This document shows, piece by piece, positions 12,377 through 19,877 of a stretch of 64,000 nucleotides of DNA (positions are counted from its first letter, which is position 1; each line of letters opens with the position of its first letter). The notes under the pieces are model-generated. The model was not told the origin of the DNA, ran no database searches, and was given only the letters and a program-made list of their open reading frames with translations. The position numbers were made by a program, and so were the translations under genes. The stretch lies in contig NZ_JAFCKQ010000001.1 in NCBI RefSeq assembly GCF_018130215.1, positions 62,001 to 126,000 of the forward strand, written 5' to 3'. Source of the stretch: Bradyrhizobium jicamae (GTDB taxonomy: Bacteria > Pseudomonadota > Alphaproteobacteria > Rhizobiales > Xanthobacteraceae).

Positions 12377-15091
12377 ATGGCCAATCAGCGCCGCGACACT
12401 GAAAAACGTCCCTCACCCGATGCGCTGCTCGAGGCCGCGCGTCGGGAGACCGACCGTTCGGGGCGGCTGAAGATCTTCGTCGGCGCCGCGCCCGGCGTCG
12501 GCAAGACCTACGAGATGCTGAATAGCGCCCACGCCCGCATCAAGGCGGGCGTAGATGTCGTGGTCGGCGTCGTCGAGACCCACGGCCGGGCCGAGACCGA
12601 GGCGTTGCTGAAGGGCCTCGAGGTGGTGCCGCGCAAGCGGCTGAGCTACCGCGACCAGGTGCTCGAGGAAATGGACCTCGACGCCGTGATCGCGCGGCGT
12701 CCGCAGATCGCCCTCGTCGACGAGCTCGCCCACACCAATGCGCCGGGCAGCCGGCACCCCAAGCGCTATCTCGACGTCGAGGAACTGCTGTCGCACGGCA
12801 TCGACGTCTATACCGCCGTCAACATCCAGCATATCGAGAGCCTCAATGACGTGGTCGCGCAGATCACCCATGTCAGGGTGCGCGAGACCGTGCCGGATTC
12901 GGTGTTCGATCGCGCCGACGCCATCGAGCTGATCGATCTCACGCCGGACGACCTGATCCAGCGGCTGAAGGAGGGCAAGGTCTATGTGCCCAAGCAGGCC
13001 GAACGGGCGCTGGAACACTATTTCTCGCCGGGCAACCTGACCGCGCTGCGCGAGCTGGCGCTGCGCCGGACCGCCGAGCGGGTCGACGAGCAGCTGCTCA
13101 CGCATATGCAGGCCAACGCGATCGCCGGGCCCTGGGCCGCGGGCGAGCGTATCCTGGTGTGCGTCAGCGAGGACCCGCGCGCGGCCGGGCTCGTCCGCTA
13201 CACCAAGCGCGTGTCGGACCGGCTGCACGCGCCCTGGACCGCCATCAGCATCGAGACCCGCCGCAGCCTGCAACTGACCGACGGTGAGCGCGACAGTCTT
13301 GCCGACACGATGCGGCTCGCGGAAGCGCTCGGTGGCGAGGCACTGACCATTCCCGGGGTCGGCCGCCGCATCGCGGACGATCTCATCAACTACGCCCAGG
13401 CCAACAACGTCACCCAGATCATCATCGGCAAGTCGACCCGTTCGCGCTGGTTCGAGCTGGCGCGCGGCTCGGTGGTGCACGATCTGGTACGCCGGGCCGG
13501 CAATATCAGCGTCAGCGTCATCGCGGGCGACGAACCGCCGGTCGCCAAGGCGCAGGTGCAGACCGCACAGCGGCCGGAGCCGTTCAACCCGCGGCCCTAT
13601 CTGATGGCGCTGCTGCTGATCGCGCTCGGCCTGGGCGCGGCCGAGCTGATCCAGCCGGTGTTCGGCGTCGAGAACGTCGATCTCGTCTTCATCACCGCCG
13701 TGGTCGGCGCGGCGGTGCGTTACGGGCTGTGGCCGTCGCTGCTGGCGAGCGTTGCCGCCTCGCTGTGCTACAATTTCTTCTTCTTGCCGCCGGTCTACAC
13801 CTTCACGATCACCGACCCGACCAACGTCGCGGCGTTCTTCTTCTTCATGCTGATCGCGCTGATCGTCTCGAATGTCGCGGCCCGCGTGCGCACGCAGGCC
13901 GACACAGCGATCGGGCGCGTGCGCACCACCGAATCGCTCTATGCGTTCAGCCGCAAGCTCGCCGGCACCGCGACCCTCGATGATGTGCTGTGGGCGACGG
14001 CGTACCAGACCGCGCTGATGCTGAAGGTGCGCGTCGTGCTGTTGCTGCCGGAGGACGGTGTGCTGACCGTCAAGGCGGGCTATCCGCCCGAGGACCAGCT
14101 CGACAAGGCCGATCTGGCGGCGGCCAACTGGGCCTGGGGCAACGATCGGCCGGCAGGGCGGGGCTCGGACACGCTGCCGGGTGCCAAGCGGCTGTTCCTG
14201 CCGATGCGCACTGGACGCGGCCTGATCGGCGTGATCGGCATCGATGATGACCGGACCGGCCCGCTGCTGACGCCGGACCAGCGGCGCCTGCTCGACGCGC
14301 TGATCGACCAGGGCGCGCTCGCCATCGAGCGCGTGCTGCTGGTCGAGGACATGGACCGGGTCAAGCGCACGGTGGAGTCCGACCGGCTGCGCGGCGCGTT
14401 GCTGACCTCGATCTCGCACGATCTCAAGACGCCGCTCGCCTCCGTGCTCGGTGCCGCCTCGACCCTGCGCGACCTTGGATCGGGCCTGTCGGATGCGCAG
14501 AAGCATGATCTGCTCGCGACCGTGATCGACGAGTCCGAGCGGCTCAACCGCTTCATCGCCAACCTGCTCGATATGACCAAGCTCGAATCCGGCGCGATCG
14601 TACCGAACACCGCGCGCCACGACATCGGCGAGATCGTCGGCAGCGCGCTGCGCCGCGCCGCCAAGATCCTGGTGCATCACAGGGTGTCGCTGGAGCTTGC
14701 CGCCGACATGCCGATGCTCGAGCTCGACGCCGTGCTGTTCGAGCAGGTGCTGTTCAACCTGCTCGACAACGCCGCCAAATATTCGCCGTCGGACACCACG
14801 ATCTTGATCCGCGGCGTGCGCGATCGCGAGACCATCGCGCTGCAGATCATGGACGAAGGCAACGGTATTCCGGCAGCCGAACTCGAAAGCGTGTTCGACA
14901 AATTCTATCGTGTCGAAAAGGGCGATCATGTCCGCCCCGGCACCGGTCTTGGCCTGGCGATTTCGCGCGGCTTCGTCGAGGCGATGCGCGGCACCATCTC
15001 CGCTGCCAACCGGTCCGACCGGATTGGCGCCGTCATCACCATCCGCCTGCCGATCCCGGCCGACGCCCACGCGCTGGACACCGCTGCATGA
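12377..15091 (+). CDS. kdpD: potassium sensor histidine kinase KdpD
   Basis: The membrane sensor kinase of the KdpD/KdpE system, 904 residues. Order: cytoplasmic KdpD domain with Walker A GAAPGVGKT at 36-44 and LAHTNAPGSRH; a universal-stress-protein-like domain to about 375; four short membrane helices at about 410-510; a GAF-like region; then the kinase core with phospho-acceptor His681 in SISHDLKTPL and the ATP-binding motifs NLLDNAAKYS and GTGLGLAI. Full-length and intact. The stop overlaps the kdpE start by 4 bases, so sensor and regulator are translationally coupled. Confidence 0.97.
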   Translation: MANQRRDTEKRPSPDALLEAARRETDRSGRLKIFVGAAPGVGKTYEMLNSAHARIKAGVDVVVGVVETHGRAETEALLKGLEVVPRKRLSYRDQVLEEMDLDAVIARRPQIALVDELAHTNAPGSRHPKRYLDVEELLSHGIDVYTAVNIQHIESLNDVVAQITHVRVRETVPDSVFDRADAIELIDLTPDDLIQRLKEGKVYVPKQAERALEHYFSPGNLTALRELALRRTAERVDEQLLTHMQANAIAGPWAAGERILVCVSEDPRAAGLVRYTKRVSDRLHAPWTAISIETRRSLQLTDGERDSLADTMRLAEALGGEALTIPGVGRRIADDLINYAQANNVTQIIIGKSTRSRWFELARGSVVHDLVRRAGNISVSVIAGDEPPVAKAQVQTAQRPEPFNPRPYLMALLLIALGLGAAELIQPVFGVENVDLVFITAVVGAAVRYGLWPSLLASVAASLCYNFFFLPPVYTFTITDPTNVAAFFFFMLIALIVSNVAARVRTQADTAIGRVRTTESLYAFSRKLAGTATLDDVLWATAYQTALMLKVRVVLLLPEDGVLTVKAGYPPEDQLDKADLAAANWAWGNDRPAGRGSDTLPGAKRLFLPMRTGRGLIGVIGIDDDRTGPLLTPDQRRLLDALIDQGALAIERVLLVEDMDRVKRTVESDRLRGALLTSISHDLKTPLASVLGAASTLRDLGSGLSDAQKHDLLATVIDESERLNRFIANLLDMTKLESGAIVPNTARHDIGEIVGSALRRAAKILVHHRVSLELAADMPMLELDAVLFEQVLFNLLDNAAKYSPSDTTILIRGVRDRETIALQIMDEGNGIPAAELESVFDKFYRVEKGDHVRPGTGLGLAISRGFVEAMRGTISAANRSDRIGAVITIRLPIPADAHALDTAA

Positions 15092-15777
15092 ACGCAACGC
15101 CCATCAAGGTCCTGGTCATCGACGACGAGCCGCCGATCCGCAAGTTGCTGCGGATGGGTCTGAGCACGCAAGGCTACGACATCCTCGAAGCCTCCAACGG
15201 CAAGACCGCTCTGGAGATGCTGGCCGAGGAGCCGGCGCTGATCATCCTCGATCTCGGCCTGCCCGACATCCAGGGGCACGACCTGTTGCGCATGATCCGC
15301 GGCCGCAACGAGAATGTGCCGGTCGTGGTGCTGTCGAGCCGCGGCGACGAAGCCGGCAAGGTGCAAGCCCTTGACCTCGGCGCCGATGATTACCTGACGA
15401 AGCCATTCGGCATGGACGAGCTTCTGGCGCGGCTGCGGGCAGCGCTGCGGCATCAGTTGCAAGTGCAGGGGGAGCGGCCTGTGTTCCGCTCCGGCGACCT
15501 CTCGGTCGACCTGGTGCGCCGGCTCGTCAGGGTCGGTGACAGGGACATCAAGCTGTCGCCGAAGGAGTATGATCTCCTGCGCGTCCTGGTGCAGCACGCC
15601 GGCAAGGTATTGACCCATCGCTTCCTGCTGAAGGAATTGTGGGACGAGTTGACCGATGCGCAGTATCTGCGCGTCTATGTCCGTCAGCTCCGCCAGAAGA
15701 TCGAGGCCGATCCCGAGCGTCCGCAATTCGTGCTCACCGAAACCGGCATCGGCTATCGGCTGCGCGCGGCGGACTAA
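15088..15777 (+). CDS. kdpE: kdp operon response regulator KdpE (OmpR family)
   Basis: The DNA-binding response regulator that activates kdpFABC when phosphorylated by KdpD. 229 residues: receiver domain (VLVIDDEPPIRKL, phospho-acceptor Asp55 in LIILDLGLPD, Lys in TKPF) and a C-terminal winged-helix domain with LSPKEYDLLRVL and a final TETGIGYRLR. The 4-base overlap with kdpD is typical. Last gene of the operon; no obvious terminator follows. Confidence 0.97.
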   Translation: MNATPIKVLVIDDEPPIRKLLRMGLSTQGYDILEASNGKTALEMLAEEPALIILDLGLPDIQGHDLLRMIRGRNENVPVVVLSSRGDEAGKVQALDLGADDYLTKPFGMDELLARLRAALRHQLQVQGERPVFRSGDLSVDLVRRLVRVGDRDIKLSPKEYDLLRVLVQHAGKVLTHRFLLKELWDELTDAQYLRVYVRQLRQKIEADPERPQFVLTETGIGYRLRAAD

Positions 15778-15787
15778 AGTCGGATTC

Positions 15788-15811
15788 GGAACTTTCATCG
15801 CAGCCGAGGTT
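15788..15811 (+). promoter_or_regulatory. weak EcfG-like promoter candidate before the DUF6496 gene
   Basis: GGAAC at 15788-15792, then 16 bases and GTT at 15809-15811. The alphaproteobacterial EcfG pattern normally has 17 bases before GTT, so the spacing is one short, and the predicted transcript would start only about 15-20 bases before the ATG. It is listed because two better sites of the same kind lie nearby; it may be chance. Confidence 0.25.
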
Positions 15812-15838
15812 TGTCTTCGCTCAGCGGGAGAGAAAGCC

Positions 15839-16075
15839 ATGGCTGCAAAATACTCGCGGAAAGCGTCGAGCGATGTCGAGCGCGCAATGAAGAAACGCAA
15901 GGCCGGCACGCTGCGCATCGGCCGTTCCAAAAAGAAGGTGAAGAGCCGGAAACAAGCGATCGCCATCGGCTTGTCGGAGGCGCGCGCCGAGGGCAGAAAG
16001 GTGCCGAAGAAGGCCGCCAGGACAACGAGCAAGAAGCGGAAGACCACGAAGAAGCGCAAGGCTGCGAAGCGGTAA
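15839..16075 (+). CDS. DUF6496 family lysine-rich small protein
   Basis: A 78-residue, strongly basic protein. The conserved core, with GTLRIGRSKKKVKSRKQAIA and IGLSEARAEGRKVPKK, is the DUF6496 pattern; the C-terminal 25 residues are almost all Lys, Arg, Ala and Thr, like histone H1-type tails. This suggests nucleic-acid binding, but no function is established. Start ATG at 15839 follows GGGAGAGAAAG. It sits between kdpE and ligD on the same strand, 203 bases before ligD, and might be part of a stress or DNA-protection group. Confidence 0.75.
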   Translation: MAAKYSRKASSDVERAMKKRKAGTLRIGRSKKKVKSRKQAIAIGLSEARAEGRKVPKKAARTTSKKRKTTKKRKAAKR

Positions 16076-16197
16076 GGCGGTCCGATCGATCCAGACCGTC
16101 ATTTGCGCTCCTCGCAGTGACGCGAGGAGGGGGCTCTGCCCGGTGCCGCGAGCGGGTACAGGAAGCGGTCATCATCCTCCCCAAACAGCTTGTGTTT

Positions 16198-16222
16198 GGA
16201 ACTTGAGTGGATACCGTGGGTT
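16198..16222 (+). promoter_or_regulatory. candidate EcfG general-stress promoter of ligD
   Basis: GGAAC at 16198-16202, a 17-base spacer, then GTT at 16220-16222, the same spacing as at the malQ and DUF3309 sites in this window. The predicted start would lie about 50 bases before the ligD GTG at 16279. In rhizobia, general-stress sigma factors of this class are reported to control some ku/ligD repair genes, which fits; binding here is inferred from pattern only. Confidence 0.5.
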
Positions 16223-16278
16223 TTGGTTCCTGATGGCTGCGACGGAGCGGCAGCCATCGTCTGCGCCGAGGCCTGCAC

Positions 16279-18894
16279 GTGTCGCTGAGAAATCTCACCA
16301 CTTATCGAAAGAAGCGCGATTTCGAGAAGACCAACGAGCCGTCCGGTGACGTCAGGGTCGCGCCGGCGAAGCAGCGGCGTTTTGTCATCCAGAAACACGA
16401 CGCAACCCGGCTGCACTACGACTTGCGGCTCGAATTCGACGGCGTCTTCAAATCCTGGGCGGTGACGCGCGGTCCTTCGCTCGACCCGCAGGACAAGCGG
16501 CTCGCGGTCGAGGTCGAGGATCATCCGCTCGACTACGGCGATTTCGAGGGCACGATCCCCGAAGGCGAATACGGCGGCGGCACGGTGCAGCTCTGGGATC
16601 GCGGCTACTGGGAGTCGGATAATCCCGAACGCGGCTTCAAGAAAGGCGACCTGAAGTTCACGCTCTTCGGCGGGAAACTGCATGGCAGCTGGGTGCTGGT
16701 GCGGATGAAGGGCGACCGCTATGGCGGCAAGCGCACCAACTGGCTCCTGATCAAGCATCGCGACGAATATGCCGTTGAAAGCAATGGCGATGAGATCCTC
16801 GAGGAGGATCGCTCAGTCGCCTCGGGCCGGTCGATGGCAGAGATCGCAGCCGGCAAGGGTCGCGCGCCAAAACCGTTCATGCTGGCCAAGGGTAATGGCA
16901 AGGCCAAAGCCGACGCCGTCTGGCACTCCGATCGAGGCGAAGCCGCGGAGGAGCGCGCGCGGACCAGGGTCGCGCCGCCGAAGGCGCGGTTGGCGGCGAA
17001 GCCGAAGCAGGTATCGGAGATGCCTGATTTTGTCGCGCCGCAACTTTGCGCACCGGTCGATGTACCGCCCGGTGGCACGGGCTGGTGCCATGAGATCAAG
17101 TTCGACGGCTATCGGGTGCAGCTGCGGGTGGAGGACGGCGAGGCGGTTTTGAAAACGCGCAAGGCGCTCGATTGGACCGAAAAGTTCAGCAAGATCGCGA
17201 AGGAGGCCGGCAAGCTGCCCGACGTTCTGATCGATGGCGAGATCGTCGCGCTCGACAAGGACGGCACGCCGCACTTCTCGACATTGCAGGCTGCGCTGTC
17301 GGACGGCAAGACCGACCGCCTGATCTTCTACGCATTCGATCTGTTGTTTGCGGGCAAGGACGATCTGCGTTCGCTGCCGCTCGTCGAGCGCAAGGCGCGG
17401 CTCAAGGCATTACTCGAAGCGCGCAAGATCAAGAACCCGGTGATCCGCTATGTCGAGCATTTCGAGGAGCGCGGCGCGGCCGTGCTGGATTCGGCGCGCA
17501 AGCTCGGCCTCGAGGGCATCGTCTCCAAGAAGCTCGGTGCGCCCTATCGCTCCGGCCGGTCCGACGACTGGACCAAGGCGAAGATCCGTGCCGGTCAGGA
17601 GGTCGTGATCGGCGGCTGGAAGACCACCAACGGCAAATTCCGCTCGCTGATGGCGGGCGTCTATCGCGGCGATCATCTGGCCTTCGTAGGCATGGTGGGC
17701 ACCGGTTTCGGTCAGGATACGGTGCGGCGAATCATGCCGGCGCTGAGGGCCGCGGCATCGGACAAGAGTCCGTTCGGTGGCGAAGATGCGCCGAAGAAGG
17801 CCCGCGACGTACATTGGCTGAAGCCGGAGCTGGTGGCCGAGATCGAGTTCGCCGGCTGGACCGACGGCGGCAATATCCGCCAGGCCGCCTTCAAGGGTCT
17901 GCGCCAGGACAAGCCGGCGCGCGAGGTGGAAGCCGAAGCGCCGGTCGTAACCAAAGTGGTGAAGCCGATGGGCAAGGGCGCCGGGAAGGTCTCAAGTGAC
18001 GTGATGGGCGTCGTCATCTCCCATCCGGACAAGGCGTTGTGGCCCGACGCGGGCGATGGCGAGGCTGTGACAAAGCTCGACCTCGCGAAATATTTCGAGG
18101 CGGTCGGCGAATGGATGATCTCCTATCTCAGGGGGCGGCCGTGCTCGATCGTGCGGGCGCCCGACGGCATCAAGGGCGAGGCCTTCTTCCAGCGCCACGC
18201 GATGGCCGGCACATCGAAGCTGCTGAAGCTGGCGAAGGTCTCCGGCGATCGCAAACCCTATCTGCAGATCGACCAGGTCGAAGGGCTGGCCGCGGTTGCC
18301 CAGCTCGGCGGCCTCGAACTGCATCCGTGGAATTGCGCGCCTGATGCCTATGACACGCCGGGCCGGCTGGTGTTCGACCTCGATCCGGCGCCCGATGTCG
18401 AATTTGCCGAAGTGATCGGAGCGGCCCGGGACATGCGCCAGCGGCTGACCGCGGTCGGCCTCGAAAGCTTCTGCAAGACCACCGGCGGCAAGGGCCTCCA
18501 TGTCGTGACGCCGCTGCTGCACGGCGCGAAGGACAAGGTGACCTGGAAGGAGGCCAAGGCCTTTGCGCAAGGCATCTGCCAGTGGATGGCGCACGACGAT
18601 CCCGGGCGCTACCTGCTCAACATGTCCAAGGCCAAGCGCACCGGAAAGATCTTCCTCGATTATCTGCGCAACGATCGGCTCTCGACCGCGGTCGCTGTAC
18701 TGTCGCCGCGCGCGCGCGAAGGCGCTACCGTCTCGATGCCGTTGACCTGGACGCAGGTGCGCGGCGATCTCGATCCAAAGAAATACACGGTGCGAACCGT
18801 GCCGCCGCTGCTGGCCAGGAGCAAGGCGTGGGACGGCTATGAGGATGCCGCGGCCTCGATCAAGGTTGCGATGAATAAGCTGGCGAGGCAATAA
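16279..18894 (+). CDS. ligD: multidomain DNA ligase D (end-joining repair)
   Basis: The bacterial non-homologous end-joining enzyme, 871 residues, with all three domains. An N-terminal 3'-phosphoesterase (about 25-170) carries [16 protein letters not shown] and PEGEYGGG. A central ATP-dependent ligase (about 250-560) has the adenylated Lys274 in EIKFDGYR and [10 protein letters not shown]-terminal primase-type polymerase (about 590-860) has the metal site FDLDPAP (Asp700/Asp702), then GGKGLHVV. The domain order PE-ligase-polymerase is the usual alphaproteobacterial type. I take the GTG at 16279 as start because no ATG precedes the conserved [10 protein letters not shown] segment. The partner ku gene is not in the window. 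Confidence 0.95.
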   Translation: MSLRNLTTYRKKRDFEKTNEPSGDVRVAPAKQRRFVIQKHDATRLHYDLRLEFDGVFKSWAVTRGPSLDPQDKRLAVEVEDHPLDYGDFEGTIPEGEYGGGTVQLWDRGYWESDNPERGFKKGDLKFTLFGGKLHGSWVLVRMKGDRYGGKRTNWLLIKHRDEYAVESNGDEILEEDRSVASGRSMAEIAAGKGRAPKPFMLAKGNGKAKADAVWHSDRGEAAEERARTRVAPPKARLAAKPKQVSEMPDFVAPQLCAPVDVPPGGTGWCHEIKFDGYRVQLRVEDGEAVLKTRKALDWTEKFSKIAKEAGKLPDVLIDGEIVALDKDGTPHFSTLQAALSDGKTDRLIFYAFDLLFAGKDDLRSLPLVERKARLKALLEARKIKNPVIRYVEHFEERGAAVLDSARKLGLEGIVSKKLGAPYRSGRSDDWTKAKIRAGQEVVIGGWKTTNGKFRSLMAGVYRGDHLAFVGMVGTGFGQDTVRRIMPALRAAASDKSPFGGEDAPKKARDVHWLKPELVAEIEFAGWTDGGNIRQAAFKGLRQDKPAREVEAEAPVVTKVVKPMGKGAGKVSSDVMGVVISHPDKALWPDAGDGEAVTKLDLAKYFEAVGEWMISYLRGRPCSIVRAPDGIKGEAFFQRHAMAGTSKLLKLAKVSGDRKPYLQIDQVEGLAAVAQLGGLELHPWNCAPDAYDTPGRLVFDLDPAPDVEFAEVIGAARDMRQRLTAVGLESFCKTTGGKGLHVVTPLLHGAKDKVTWKEAKAFAQGICQWMAHDDPGRYLLNMSKAKRTGKIFLDYLRNDRLSTAVAVLSPRAREGATVSMPLTWTQVRGDLDPKKYTVRTVPPLLARSKAWDGYEDAAASIKVAMNKLARQ

Positions 18895-18988
18895 GGCCCG
18901 TCAAGCGTCCCAGCAAGTCGTGCCGCGAAGGCGGGCATGTCGGATGCCGTGGCGTCTCCGTCCGCTGTCATCGCCCTTGGAATACTGG

Positions 18989-19010
18989 ATCACCCGCTTT
19001 CGCGGGTGAT
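18989..19010. repeat. short palindrome downstream of ligD
   Basis: A perfect 9-base hairpin (ATCACCCGC and its complement) at 18989-18997 and 19002-19010 with a 4-base loop, 95 bases after the ligD stop. The form GGATCACCCGC-TTTC-GCGGGTGAT is a common dispersed palindrome in Bradyrhizobium. It has no T-run, but could act as a transcript end between the convergent ligD and DUF3309 genes. I see no gene in 18895-19056. Confidence 0.55.
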
Positions 19011-19056
19011 GGCAGTCAATATGCCGGAAGCGGCGATGAACAAACGCGCTCGCGTG

Positions 19057-19221
19057 CTACAGCCTCCCGAGCAACAGCAGGATCAACAGGATCACGATCA
19101 CGAGGCCGAGCCCGCCGCCGCCGTAATAGCCGGTGCCGTAGAATGGCCCGCCGCCGATGCCGCTGAAGCCGCCAAGCAGCGCGATGATCAGAATGATGAG
19201 AATGATCGTTCCAATTGACAT
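19057..19221 (-). CDS. DUF3309 family small membrane protein
   Basis: A 54-residue very hydrophobic peptide: two helices (MSIGTIILIILIIALL and LGLVIVILLILLLLGRL) joined by a Gly/Tyr-rich loop. This is the classic DUF3309 layout, including the terminal LLGRL. ATG at 19221 follows GGAG. The open frame extends upstream but the additional N-terminus is not hydrophobic and lacks a ribosome site. Function unknown; members are often stress-linked in alphaproteobacteria, and a candidate EcfG promoter lies upstream. Confidence 0.8.
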   Translation of the reverse strand: MSIGTIILIILIIALLGGFSGIGGGPFYGTGYYGGGGLGLVIVILLILLLLGRL

Positions 19222-19276
19222 CTCAAGGTTCTCCTCAGCCCCGCGGGCCTGTTCGTCTCTGCCTTTCGCGTGGGGA

Positions 19277-19301
19277 AACAAACCGCAATTGCGAAGGTTC
19301 C
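19277..19301 (-). promoter_or_regulatory. candidate EcfG promoter of the DUF3309 gene
   Basis: Read on the minus strand: GGAAC (19301-19297), 17 bases, GTT (19279-19277). The predicted transcript start is about 50 bases before the ATG at 19221, leaving space for the GGAG ribosome site. The base before GTT is T rather than the preferred C. Pattern-based only. Confidence 0.4.
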
Positions 19302-19386
19302 TGCTCGCGCGATGCGATAAAGTTCGTGCATCTTCCATTTGTGCGGAACGGAATTACATTGAGCTGACCAGTGAAGGAGGTTCGCG

Positions 19387-19698
19387 ATGCCGGCACCACT
19401 TGTCGTTTCGATTCCTCACAGCCTCGGCCGCGACGAGGCGGTACGCCGTCTGAAGACAGGCCTGTCGCGCGCGGCGGCGAGCGTGCCGGTCATCAACGTC
19501 GACGAGGAGCGCTGGGACGACAACCGCATGACCTTCCGCGTGCGAGCGCTGGGACAGATCGCTGCCGGGCATCTCGATGTGGAGGATTCCTTTGTGCGGC
19601 TGGAGGTGACGCTGCCTTGGTTGTTGCAGCGCTTCGCCGAACTCGCGCAGAGCGCGATTGAGAAGCGCGGGCAATTGCTTCTGACCAAACGCGGCTGA
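19387..19698 (+). CDS. polyhydroxyalkanoic acid system family protein
   Basis: A 103-residue soluble protein of the family (PHA granule-region, Pfam PHA_gran_rgn) encoded near polyhydroxyalkanoate genes in many proteobacteria. The opening PLVVSIPHSLGRDEAVRRLKTGL, the central FRVRALGQIAAGHLDVED and the terminal VTLPWLLQRFAELAQSAIEKRG match the family pattern. ATG at 19387 follows GGAGG. No other PHA genes are in the window, so its link to PHA here is by family only. The following 180 bases (19699-19877) hold no gene that I can see. Confidence 0.8.
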   Translation: MPAPLVVSIPHSLGRDEAVRRLKTGLSRAAASVPVINVDEERWDDNRMTFRVRALGQIAAGHLDVEDSFVRLEVTLPWLLQRFAELAQSAIEKRGQLLLTKRG

Positions 19699-19877
19699 CG
19701 CACGATCGTTGTGCCCTGCAGCAACGAAATACTTCGCTCAGGTGTCCTGCCGTCAGCTTTCCGGTAACGAATCTGCCTGACCATCATGACAAGCGCGGAG
19801 GGAGGGAACCGGCCCTCGTGACCGGCACGACATCCGCCAGGCCGTCCGGCCGTCGATCCCGGGCGGCCTCCGCGCTT

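Noticed and set aside
12413..15097. An 894-codon open frame opposite kdpD
   Set aside because: Same artefact; kdpD has a full domain set and the antisense product has no recognisable feature or ribosome site.
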